A stretch of DNA of 5,995 bases, taken from contig CAJKNS010000152.1 in the NCBI GenBank assembly GCA_905201305.1, positions 1 through 5,995 of the forward strand. Reading direction: 5' to 3'. This stretch comes from an uncultured Eubacteriales bacterium (GTDB lineage Bacteria; Bacillota; Clostridia; Oscillospirales; Oscillospiraceae). Each line of letters begins with the position of its first letter. Position 1 is the stretch's first letter. Under the pieces are notes generated by a model that made no database searches, was not told the origin of the DNA, and worked only from the letters and a program-made list of their open reading frames with translations. Of the stretch, positions 1 to 5,055 are shown one piece after another. The translations under genes and the position numbers were made by a program.

Positions 1-56
1 CTGCCGCAGCCTGTCAGCAGCATGCAGACTATAATTATAATTCCGATTTTTTTCAT
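1..56 (-). CDS. Lipoprotein, N-terminal fragment (runs off window)
   Basis: Only the first 18 codons are in the window. They read as a lipoprotein signal peptide: a short KK-containing start, a hydrophobic stretch with four consecutive isoleucines, then the lipobox L-T-G-C followed by Gly. The cysteine would be diacylated after cleavage, which anchors the mature protein on the outer face of the membrane. The ATG at 54-56 is preceded by AAAGGA (66-71) 9 nt upstream, with GGGAG (59-63) closer in. It lies 87 bp downstream of the CPBP protease gene on the same strand, and I see no terminator between them, so cotranscription is possible. The mature domain is not visible, so the function is unknown. 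Confidence 0.7.
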   Translation of the reverse strand, partial: MKKIGIIIIVCMLLTGCG

Positions 57-143
57 AGCTCCCGTTCCTTTCAGATAGATTCCCGAATTTCATCTGCATT
101 AAAAGACGTATTTTCCCGTTCAAAGGTTGCAGAACTTGGATTT

Positions 144-1043
144 TTAAATCAACGACAAAACAACAACAGCGCCCACAAGGAAGCCCACTAGCCCGGTGGA
201 AATTCCAAGCCAAGCGGTTGTAGATACATCGCTGTCCTGCCGGCTGGTAATCTCCCGCAGCTTACTGGGTCGCAGCAGCACCAGCGCAATCACCACATAT
301 AACCCGAACGCAAGGAGATTGGCACCGGAATAGCCGTCGATGATATCCGTCAGGCTGTCCTCCCGAAATACGCCGCTGGTCAGCAGGGCACAAAAGTCCA
401 TAAATCCATGCACCGCCGCCACTGCCCACAGGTTCCGGCAGCGAAAATACAGCGCAGCAAGGCACATGCCCAGTGCAATCGCGCCTACCATCTGTATCAG
501 TACGCCGGACAAATCCGCACCCACCGCATTGCTTAGATGGACCAAGCCAAACAGTAAGCTGGATGCCATCACAGAGAACCACACGCCCGCAGGGGTTGCG
601 CCGTATTTGTCATAAAGCATTCCGGCAATCAGCCCACGGAAGGTCAGCTCCTCCGTAATGCCCACTGCCGCCATACACAGCACAAACAGCAGAATATGCA
701 CCGGGTGCTGGAGTGGACTGCCCACATAGAACACCAGGCTTTCCACCCCCGCCAGCGCATAGAGCCCCAGGATCACCGCCGCAGGAACAAGGCTTTTCCA
801 AAAGCCACGTCCGCGGCAGGTAAACACCCGTCCCATCCGCAGCAGAAAGGTCATACCTACCATCACTGCCAGCATCCCCAGCTCTACGATCAGCTGGACG
901 CCATAGTCTCCAAGCAAATCCGCCGCCGGTGGAACGACCATTGCAATTCCACCAATGACGCCGCCAAGCAGCATGCCTGCCACCATGGCAGCCAGCACCA
1001 GCAGGCTTGCCAGCAGTGGATGATGTTCTCTAAACCGTATCAT
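144..1043 (-). CDS. CPBP family intramembrane glutamic endopeptidase (Abi/CAAX-like)
   Basis: A 299-residue, strongly hydrophobic protein with about eight membrane segments (roughly 12-40, 48-68, 86-106, 115-130, 155-175, 182-200, 205-222, 242-257, 276-298). The three CPBP motifs are present: EExxxR as E131-E132-L-T-F-R136, FxxxH as F165-G-L-V-H169, and HxxxD as H212-G-F-M-D216. These supply the catalytic glutamate and histidines of the Rce1-type fold. Known relatives process CAAX prenyl proteins, mature or confer immunity to bacteriocins, or act as scaffold proteins; no substrate can be inferred here. The ATG at 1041-1043 was chosen because AGGAGG (1048-1053) lies 4 nt upstream. A longer open frame back to 1175 would sit inside the methyltransferase gene and lacks family sequence. 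The start overlaps the methyltransferase stop (ATGA), which implies translational coupling. Confidence 0.9.
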   Translation of the reverse strand: MIRFREHHPLLASLLVLAAMVAGMLLGGVIGGIAMVVPPAADLLGDYGVQLIVELGMLAVMVGMTFLLRMGRVFTCRGRGFWKSLVPAAVILGLYALAGVESLVFYVGSPLQHPVHILLFVLCMAAVGITEELTFRGLIAGMLYDKYGATPAGVWFSVMASSLLFGLVHLSNAVGADLSGVLIQMVGAIALGMCLAALYFRCRNLWAVAAVHGFMDFCALLTSGVFREDSLTDIIDGYSGANLLAFGLYVVIALVLLRPSKLREITSRQDSDVSTTAWLGISTGLVGFLVGAVVVLSLI

Positions 1044-1678
1044 AGCTCCTCCTTTTTCAGCAGCAGGTGATAATGAACGCTTTCCTTGGTGCTGCCGGGA
1101 CCACGGGTGCGAATTTCCCGCGGGGGCATCGCCATGGAAAAGCCCTGGAACAGCTCCGAAAAGTCCTCCTGGCATCCGTAAAAATGCGGTGTACCGCCCT
1201 CATGCAGCAGGGTGTAGCGATCCACATGGCTTTCCGCCGGCGCAGACAAAAACCCCGGATCATTCTGAGACAGCAGCGTCAGATAGACCTCGCCGCCCGG
1301 ACGCAGCACCCGCCGCAGCTGAGAAATCGCCTGGAGATAGCCGGCAGTATCGGTATGATAGGAAGCATTATAGTCCATAATACAGTCAAACCGGTCCGCC
1401 GCAAATGGCATATGGAACAGGTCCCCCTGTACAGTCTTCACTTCCAGCTTTGTCTTTTTCGCCCAGTCTCCCAGATATTCCAGCGCCTGCTCTGACTGAT
1501 CCAGTGCCGTCACCCGAAAGTCCCGGGACGCAAAGAAGATCGCATGTCTGCCGGGACCGCAGCCGTTATCCAGGAATTGTTCAAAGCCCTGCTCCTTCCA
1601 GCGCAGCGCCAGATAAGGCGCTTCCATGGCAGGCTGGAGCCACTGTGCCGTTTTTTCCGCTGTCCAGTTCCACTGCAT
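1040..1678 (-). CDS. Class I SAM-dependent methyltransferase (Methyltransf_11/25-like)
   Basis: A 212-residue cytoplasmic Rossmann-fold methyltransferase. Motif I is D37-N-G-C-G-P-G43 (SAM glycine loop). The motif II acidic residue is D60 in VTALDQS. G85-D-L near residue 86 fits the motif III adenine-contact region, F97-D-C-I is followed by an aromatic/His-containing motif IV area, and L125-R-P-G-G precedes the beta-strand VYLTLLS. The C-terminal third (HFYGCQEDF, then GPGSTKES) probably forms the substrate cap. The length is normal for small-molecule methyltransferases, but the substrate is not identifiable. The scattered cysteines (C40, C99, C169) do not suggest an ArsM arsenite methyltransferase. 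The ATG at 1676-1678 has GGGAGG (1687-1692) 8 nt upstream. It is the first gene of a pair with the CPBP protease and is divergent from the ArsR-type regulator. Confidence 0.88.
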   Translation of the reverse strand: MQWNWTAEKTAQWLQPAMEAPYLALRWKEQGFEQFLDNGCGPGRHAIFFASRDFRVTALDQSEQALEYLGDWAKKTKLEVKTVQGDLFHMPFAADRFDCIMDYNASYHTDTAGYLQAISQLRRVLRPGGEVYLTLLSQNDPGFLSAPAESHVDRYTLLHEGGTPHFYGCQEDFSELFQGFSMAMPPREIRTRGPGSTKESVHYHLLLKKEEL

Positions 1679-1711
1679 ATGCCGTTCCTCCCTAATTTCG
1701 ATGCTAGCTGC

Positions 1712-1741
1712 ATTTTATCACATTTTACTGACGCTTGTATA
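1712..1741 (-). promoter_or_regulatory. Sigma-A-type promoter for the methyltransferase-CPBP pair
   Basis: On the minus strand the -35-like TATACA (1736-1741, 4 of 6 consensus) is followed after 18 nt by the -10 hexamer TAAAAT (1712-1717, 5 of 6). A TGA directly before the hexamer makes an extended -10 (TGN). It sits 34 nt upstream of the methyltransferase start. The weak -35 and strong extended -10 are a plausible combination. No transcript data are available. Confidence 0.55.
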
Positions 1742-1760
1742 GTCCTCCCTCGGTTTCTCC

Positions 1761-1789
1761 TTGAGATTCTTGACAGCCTGCGGTATAAT
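1761..1789 (+). promoter_or_regulatory. Sigma-A promoter of the ArsR-family regulator
   Basis: TTGAGA (1761-1766), a 17-nt spacer and a perfect TATAAT (1784-1789) lie 34 nt upstream of the regulator's ATG. Transcription would begin around 1795-1797, leaving a leader of about 28 nt. The promoter lies about 20 bp from the divergent methyltransferase promoter, so one bound repressor dimer could affect both. Confidence 0.8.
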
Positions 1790-1807
1790 TATGGTAACGA
1801 TGCATAA
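1789..1807. promoter_or_regulatory. Candidate operator dyad for the ArsR-family regulator
   Basis: Arms TTATG (1789-1793) and CATAA (1803-1807) form a 5-bp inverted repeat around a 9-nt spacer. The repeat overlaps the end of the -10 box and the expected transcription start, where ArsR/SmtB/CadC operators usually lie. The arms are short and do not match the TGAA/TTCA-like half sites known for SmtB-type operators, so this is a weak candidate chosen mainly by position. Confidence 0.28.
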
Positions 1808-1823
1808 GAACGGAGGCGCTAAG

Positions 1824-2189
1824 ATGGAAATACTCCCCGAAGAAAACGAAATCTGTGAACTTGTCTGCGTCCATCAGGACGCAATCGACGAGGTGCAGTC
1901 TCATAGTCCCAGTCCCCAGCAGTTTTCTGATATGGCAGGGCTGTTTAAGCTCTTTGGCGATGCCACACGGGTGAAAATTCTGTGGAGTCTGAGTCAGCAT
2001 GAGCTTTGCGTCTGCGATCTTGCCCAGCTGATCGGCATGAATCAAAGCGCCGTTTCCCATCAGCTTCGGATTTTAAAGCAGGGCAGGCTGGTAAAAAGCC
2101 GCAGAGAGGGAAAATCCATTTTCTACTCTCTGGCAGACGGTCATGTGGAAACCGTCCTCGCCCAGGGTATGGAGCATATTTCGGAATAA
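1824..2189 (+). CDS. ArsR/SmtB-family metal-sensing repressor, CadC-like
   Basis: A 121-residue winged-helix regulator of the ArsR/SmtB family, expected to repress its target and release DNA on binding metal. The order is an N-terminal arm with C11-E-L-V-C15, helix alpha3 with E60-L-C62-V-C64-D, a recognition helix around S75-A-V-S-H-Q-L-R, the beta-wing (KSRREGKSIFYSL), then a last helix with D105-x-H107, H118 and the terminal E121. The four cysteines match the spacing of the S. aureus CadC alpha3N Cd/Pb site (C7, C11, C58, C60). The last-helix residues match the SmtB/CzrA alpha5 Zn site (D104, H106, H117, E120). The start at 1824 has GGAGG (1812-1816) 7 nt upstream; longer readings begin inside the promoter. 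No metal pump is adjacent. The divergent methyltransferase-CPBP pair is a possible second target. Confidence 0.92.
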   Translation: MEILPEENEICELVCVHQDAIDEVQSHSPSPQQFSDMAGLFKLFGDATRVKILWSLSQHELCVCDLAQLIGMNQSAVSHQLRILKQGRLVKSRREGKSIFYSLADGHVETVLAQGMEHISE

Positions 2190-2193
2190 TGTC

Positions 2194-2228
2194 AAAAACC
2201 TCCCATCCGAGCGGACGGGAGGTTTTTT
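2194..2228. terminator. Bidirectional intrinsic terminator between convergent genes
   Basis: AAAAA, CCTCCC, one A/C mismatch, TCC, loop GAGC, GGA, GGGAGG and then TTTTTT. The GC-rich stem is flanked by A5 on one side and T6 on the other, so it works as a Rho-independent terminator in both directions. It ends the ArsR-type gene (stop 4 nt upstream) and can also end the amino acid ABC operon arriving on the minus strand. Confidence 0.88.
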
Positions 2229-2247
2229 AGGGCAATACCGCACAAAT
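2228..2247 (+). repeat. Left terminal inverted repeat of the MITE
   Basis: TAGGGCAATACCGCACAAAT. It pairs with 2374-2393 at 18 of 20 positions. Its first bases overlap the end of the upstream terminator T-tract. Confidence 0.85.
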
Positions 2248-2258
2248 CGGCAAGAGAG

Positions 2259-2282
2259 TCTGACGAGAGATTTTTCGTCAGA
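2259..2282. repeat. MITE internal hairpin 1
   Basis: An 8-bp perfect inverted repeat: TCTGACGA (2259-2266) and TCGTCAGA (2275-2282), with an 8-nt loop. Confidence 0.8.
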
Positions 2283-2288
2283 AAAAGA

Positions 2289-2330
2289 TGTAAAACCGCA
2301 GGAATACTTTGTGTATTTCAAGGTTTTACA
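2289..2330. repeat. MITE internal hairpin 2 (long two-part stem)
   Basis: The outer stem TGTAAAACC (2289-2297) pairs with GGTTTTACA (2322-2330), 9 bp. After a small internal loop, the inner stem GGAATAC (2301-2307) pairs with GTATTTC (2313-2319), 7 bp with one G-T pair, closed by a 5-nt loop. Confidence 0.82.
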
Positions 2331-2337
2331 AACGTAT

Positions 2338-2362
2338 TTCTGGCGGAAAAGATCCGCCAGAA
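2338..2362. repeat. MITE internal hairpin 3
   Basis: A perfect 10-bp stem: TTCTGGCGGA (2338-2347) and TCCGCCAGAA (2353-2362), with loop AAAGA. No T-tract follows on either strand, so it does not read as an intrinsic terminator. Confidence 0.85.
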
Positions 2363-2373
2363 TCCGCAGACGC

Positions 2374-2393
2374 ATTTGTGCGGTGTTGCCTTA
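2374..2393 (-). repeat. Right terminal inverted repeat of the MITE
   Basis: ATTTGTGCGGTGTTGCCTTA is the inverted copy of 2228-2247 with two mismatches. It ends 5 bp before the stop codon of the permease gene. Confidence 0.85.
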
Positions 2394-2398
2394 GTTCC

Positions 2399-3175
2399 TT
2401 ATTCGGTTGTCAGCAGCTCCACCGTCACCTGCTTATTCCGCTTGGAACGCTTTTGCAGATACCGCACGGTGCAGGAGAGAATAAAGTTGATAACAAAGTA
2501 AATCACAAACGCTACGCCAAACAGCACAAATACGTCGGAAACGTTAATCTGACCGGTCCCGTTGTACATATTGGCGGCAGACAGGATCTTTTTTACCCGG
2601 CTCATGAGCTCAATTACCGCCACATTTGCCAGATAAGAGGAGTCCTTGATGGTGGTAATGCACTGACCCAGCAGAGTGGGAATCACGCTGCGGTACGCCT
2701 GAGGCAGCACGATGTAGACCATGATCTGGACTGTGTTAAAGCCCTGAGAATGTCCCGCCTCAAACTGTCCCTGTGCCACGGCATTCAGACCGCCGCGCAC
2801 GATCTCGGCAATTACAGACGAGGTGAACAGCACCAGCGCCACGCAGGCCTTGAACAGCAGTCCTACCTCCACAGAGGTCAGCGTGAACATGGGCTTGCTC
2901 AAAAACTTCGGTGTGGGGCAGAATACCACACAGATAAAAATCCACAGCAGCAGCGGGGTATTCCGGAAAATCTCAATATAAGCCGTTGCCAGCCATTTCA
3001 GCACCCGGGTTTTTCCGGTGCAGTAGTTCCGCACCAGCGCCAAAATGCTGCCGAACAGGATGCCAATTACCACCGCAACCAGTGAAATTACCAGCGTAAA
3101 CGCCAATCCCTTCAGAATAAACTGAAGAATTGCCTGGTTTTTCAGCATACTGAAGCTTGCGCCGACGGTACTCAT
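2399..3175 (-). CDS. Polar amino acid ABC transporter permease (second subunit, HisM/GluD-like)
   Basis: A 258-residue membrane protein of the His/Glu/Gln/Arg/opine permease type (BPD_transp_1). Hydrophobic segments lie near 15-48, 60-87, 104-126, 150-172 and 213-240. The family hallmarks are the F70-R-N-T-P-L-L-L stretch in the first third and the EAA loop E124-I-V-R-G-G ... G136-Q-F-E-A-G ... I155-V-L-P, which docks on the ATPase coupling groove. The second Ala of EAA is Gly here. A basic K/R-rich C-terminal tail (residues 238-249) lies at the cytosolic side. The ATG at 3173-3175 overlaps the stop of the preceding permease by 4 nt (ATGA), with AGGAGG 7 nt upstream inside that gene, so the two are translated together and probably form a heterodimer. 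It is the last gene of the operon. Confidence 0.92.
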   Translation of the reverse strand: MSTVGASFSMLKNQAILQFILKGLAFTLVISLVAVVIGILFGSILALVRNYCTGKTRVLKWLATAYIEIFRNTPLLLWIFICVVFCPTPKFLSKPMFTLTSVEVGLLFKACVALVLFTSSVIAEIVRGGLNAVAQGQFEAGHSQGFNTVQIMVYIVLPQAYRSVIPTLLGQCITTIKDSSYLANVAVIELMSRVKKILSAANMYNGTGQINVSDVFVLFGVAFVIYFVINFILSCTVRYLQKRSKRNKQVTVELLTTE

Positions 3176-3900
3176 GCTGCCACCTCCTCAGTCTTGGCGT
3201 CATCCTTGGTGTTCTTGCGCTTATCCCGATTTTTCAGACTCTGCTCCCAACGGCTTGCCAGAGTAGACAGCGGGAAGCACACGATAAAGAACAGAATGCC
3301 GCTGACCAGGTATGCCGGACCATAGGCACCGCCGGCGTTTTCGCCGGTGACAAAGCTGTAGGTAATGGAGATAAGATCCGTTCCGCCGATGATATACAGA
3401 CAGGAGGTGTTCTTGATGAGGTTGACCACCTGATTCACCATGGGCGGCAGAATGATCTTAATGGACTGGGGCAGGATGATGTAATACATCCGCTCTACAT
3501 AGTTAAAGCCCTGAGACTGTGCCGCTTCAAACTGTCCCTTGGGAACCGCCTGAATGCCGCTGCGCACTACCTCTGCCATATAAGCGCCATGGTAAATGCC
3601 CAGCGCAATAAAGCCCGTGGCAAGAATACCGATGCTGTTGCCGGAAAACGCCAGCGCATAGTAAAGGAAGCAGAGCTGAAGCAGCACCTGGGGATTCTGG
3701 AAGAACTGCACGTAACCCCGGCTGATGCCCCGCAATACCTTCTTATTGCTGGTTGCCATCAAGCCAAACAGGATGCCCAGCACCAGTGCCAGAATCAGCC
3801 CAAAGAGCGCTGTTTCGGCGGTGGGGCCCAGTCCCTTCAAAAAGCCGGCGCGATAGAGCCACACCTTGTTCCAGGCTCTTTCGGAAAAGATTCCAGCCAT
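3172..3900 (-). CDS. Polar amino acid ABC transporter permease (first subunit, HisQ/GluC-like)
   Basis: A 242-residue inner-membrane permease of the same family as its downstream neighbour. Membrane segments lie near 24-50, 72-84, 90-113, 135-160 and 194-214. The EAA loop reads E110-V-V-R-S-G-I-Q-A-V-P, then G122-Q-F-E-A-A (125-127), S-Q-G-F-N and I-I-L-P (141-144). The region equivalent to RGTP in many relatives reads Q68-N-P-Q here. The C-terminal tail is highly charged (residues 221-239). The ATG at 3898-3900 has GGAGG (3908-3912) 7 nt upstream; a longer reading from 3948 lacks family sequence and a ribosome site, and it overlaps mRNA hairpins. It lies 114 bp after the binding-protein gene and overlaps the next permease by 4 nt. 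Confidence 0.92.
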   Translation of the reverse strand: MAGIFSERAWNKVWLYRAGFLKGLGPTAETALFGLILALVLGILFGLMATSNKKVLRGISRGYVQFFQNPQVLLQLCFLYYALAFSGNSIGILATGFIALGIYHGAYMAEVVRSGIQAVPKGQFEAAQSQGFNYVERMYYIILPQSIKIILPPMVNQVVNLIKNTSCLYIIGGTDLISITYSFVTGENAGGAYGPAYLVSGILFFIVCFPLSTLASRWEQSLKNRDKRKNTKDDAKTEEVAA

Positions 3901-3923
3901 GATATCGCCTCCAAATAGAATTT

Positions 3924-3969
3924 CCCAAATCGGAAGGTCCCGAACCAAGCCGAGACCCTCTGATTTGGG
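3924..3969 (-). other. Long mRNA hairpin just upstream of the first permease
   Basis: On the transcript, CCCAAATC (3969-3962) and GAGGGTC (3960-3954) pair with GACCTTC (3939-3933) and GATTTGGG (3931-3924). This gives 15 base pairs with one G-U and one A-C mismatch, around a 14-nt loop. It ends 11 nt before the permease ribosome binding site. There is no U-tract, so it is more likely an mRNA stability or translation-tuning element than a terminator. Confidence 0.65.
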
Positions 3970-3996
3970 GCAGAACGCCAGGACAGCCGTTCTGCC
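3969..3996 (-). other. mRNA hairpin directly after the binding-protein gene
   Basis: GGCAGAACG and CGTTCTGCC form a perfect 9-bp stem with a 10-nt loop, starting 18 nt after the binding-protein stop codon and abutting a second hairpin. CCCC and AAATC follow rather than a U-run, so full termination is unlikely. It is well placed to block 3' exonucleases and protect the binding-protein message (inference). Confidence 0.65.
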
Positions 3997-4014
3997 TCAT
4001 AATGTTATCAGGAA

Positions 4015-4974
4015 TTAGCCCAGGTTGTACTGTGCAATCAGGCTATCAATGGTGCCGTCACTGAGCCAGGTGGTAACCTCATCCTCGCAGAGCTTGGAGA
4101 AGCCGGAGCCCTTGGTGGTAGCGATGCCGTACTCCTGAGGGGAGAACTCGGCGTCGATGTAGCTGCGACCGGCGGTCTTGTAAACAGCCAGGATGGACTT
4201 ATCCACGCAGAATGCGTCAACCTCGTCCGCCTCCAGAGCGGTGGAGATGGAGGGATAGTCGTCATACTGCTTGAAGCTGACACCCTCGGTCCAGGTGGCG
4301 GGATCGAAGGACTCTTCATTGAAGCCGTCGCCGGTGATAACGCCGTTTTCGATCATTGCCTTAACCAGGGACTTTGCGGAGGTGGAACCGGAGGAAACAC
4401 CAACGGTCTTATCCTTCAGGTCTTCCAGGGTCTTGAGGTTTGCAGAATCCTTGACCAGCACGGTAACATGGTCGGTGTAGTAGGGAGTGGTGAAATCCCA
4501 GGACTGCTTGCGCTCGTCGGTGATGGTGAAGGTTGCCATAACGCAGTCGATGTCGCCGGAATCCAGCAGCTCGGTACGGGTAGCAGCGGTAACGGTGGTG
4601 AACTCCACGTCAACGCCCAGGAACTCAGCCAGCTTCTTGGCAAGGTCAATCTCCATGCCCTCATACTCGCTGGTCAGGGGATCCATATAACCAAAGCCCA
4701 GAACGTCGCTCTTAACGCCAACCTTCAGCACGCCGCGATCGATGATCGCCTGAACGTCGGAGCCGTAGGAAGCGGGATCAGCAGCAGCTTCGGTTTCAGC
4801 AGCGGAACCGGCAGCAGCAGGTGCAGCGGTTTCTTCGGTAGCAGGTGCAGCGGTAGTCGCTGCGGCAGTCTCAGCCGGAGCAGAGGATGCAGCGGAATCG
4901 CCGCAGCCTGCCAGAAGGCCAAAAGCCATTACAGTGGACAGCGCCATTGCCGTCAGTTTTTTCAGTTTGCTCAT
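4015..4974 (-). CDS. Amino acid ABC transporter substrate-binding lipoprotein
   Basis: A 319-residue extracytoplasmic receptor of the SBP family 3 (PBPb) fold. The signal peptide has K3-K5-K6, a hydrophobic core and the lipobox L21-A-G-C24, so the mature protein is lipid-anchored at Cys24. Residues 26-67 are a low-complexity Ala/Thr/Glu/Pro/Ser linker. The binding domain starts near 72 (VQAIIDRGVLKVGVK). R133 in TAATRTELL is at the position that binds the ligand carboxylate in this family. T148-F-T-I-T-D-E-R is the usual hinge-region motif. S195-G-S-T-S lines the cleft, and D258 in VDAFCVDK is the expected contact for the amino group. These residues fit a polar amino acid ligand such as glutamate, glutamine or cystine; I cannot choose between them. 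The ATG at 4972-4974 has GGAGG (4983-4987) 8 nt upstream. Confidence 0.92.
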   Translation of the reverse strand: MSKLKKLTAMALSTVMAFGLLAGCGDSAASSAPAETAAATTAAPATEETAAPAAAGSAAETEAAADPASYGSDVQAIIDRGVLKVGVKSDVLGFGYMDPLTSEYEGMEIDLAKKLAEFLGVDVEFTTVTAATRTELLDSGDIDCVMATFTITDERKQSWDFTTPYYTDHVTVLVKDSANLKTLEDLKDKTVGVSSGSTSAKSLVKAMIENGVITGDGFNEESFDPATWTEGVSFKQYDDYPSISTALEADEVDAFCVDKSILAVYKTAGRSYIDAEFSPQEYGIATTKGSGFSKLCEDEVTTWLSDGTIDSLIAQYNLG

Positions 4975-4991
4975 TGAAATTTCCTCCATTC

Positions 4992-5004
4992 ATAGTCAGA
5001 CTAT
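4992..5004. promoter_or_regulatory. 13-bp perfect dyad upstream of the binding-protein gene
   Basis: ATAGTC, central A, GACTAT: a perfect palindrome with 6-bp arms, 4 nt upstream of the ribosome binding site. The 1-nt spacer is too short for a full RNA hairpin, so a protein-binding dyad is the better reading. Its minus strand also contains TATAGT, a -10-like hexamer, but the -35 position is poor. Confidence 0.3.
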
Positions 5005-5026
5005 AACAATAAGGTATGTCCTGAAA

Positions 5027-5042
5027 CACGTCAGAGGACGTG
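5027..5042 (-). other. Small GC-rich hairpin between ATPase and binding-protein genes
   Basis: CACGTC and GACGTG form a 6-bp perfect stem with a 4-nt loop, 13 nt after the ATPase stop codon. It has no U-tract, so it could be a weak attenuator or 3' stabilising structure; the effect is unknown. Confidence 0.4.
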
Positions 5043-5055
5043 CTGCATGCAAAAA

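Larger units (their letters stand above)
2228..2393. mobile_element. MITE-like element, about 166 bp, with terminal inverted repeats
   Basis: The ends are 20-bp inverted repeats with two mismatches: left 2228-2247 (core GGCAATACCGCACAAAT) and right 2374-2393, whose reverse complement has the core GGCAACACCGCACAAAT. Both ends carry a TA dinucleotide (2228-2229, 2392-2393), and TTAG also occurs at both junctions. This is compatible with a TA-duplicating IS630/Tc1-like transposase acting in trans (inference). There is no coding capacity. The interior is almost fully occupied by three perfect or near-perfect hairpins. The element fits exactly between the terminator T-tract and the stop codon of the last permease gene (5 bp away), so it forms the 3' untranslated part of the ABC operon mRNA. 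Confidence 0.8.

Noticed and set aside
1040..1678. Methyltransferase as an arsenite methyltransferase (ArsM) because of the ArsR neighbour
   Set aside because: It is shorter than ArsM and lacks a matching set of conserved cysteines; the neighbour's ligands resemble CadC/SmtB, not ArsR of arsenic operons.
1770..1775. Perfect TTGACA near the regulator promoter
   Set aside because: It is only 8 nt from the TATAAT, too close to pair with it; TTGAGA at 1761 has the correct 17-nt spacing.
1761..1823. Upstream N-terminal extension of the ArsR-type regulator
   Set aside because: It would begin at the -35 box and cross the TATAAT; the ATG at 1824 has a GGAGG site and matches the CadC N-terminus.
2228..2393. 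CRISPR repeat or REP cluster
   Set aside because: There is one pair of inverted ends and no repeated unit with spacers; the hairpins differ from each other in sequence.
2309..3085. Long open frame on the plus strand opposite the second permease gene
   Set aside because: It is antisense to a well-supported permease, the product has no recognisable domain, and it starts inside the MITE without a ribosome site.
3157..3918. Long open frame on the plus strand opposite the first permease gene
   Set aside because: The same situation: it mirrors the conserved permease coding sequence, has no start signals and no family features.
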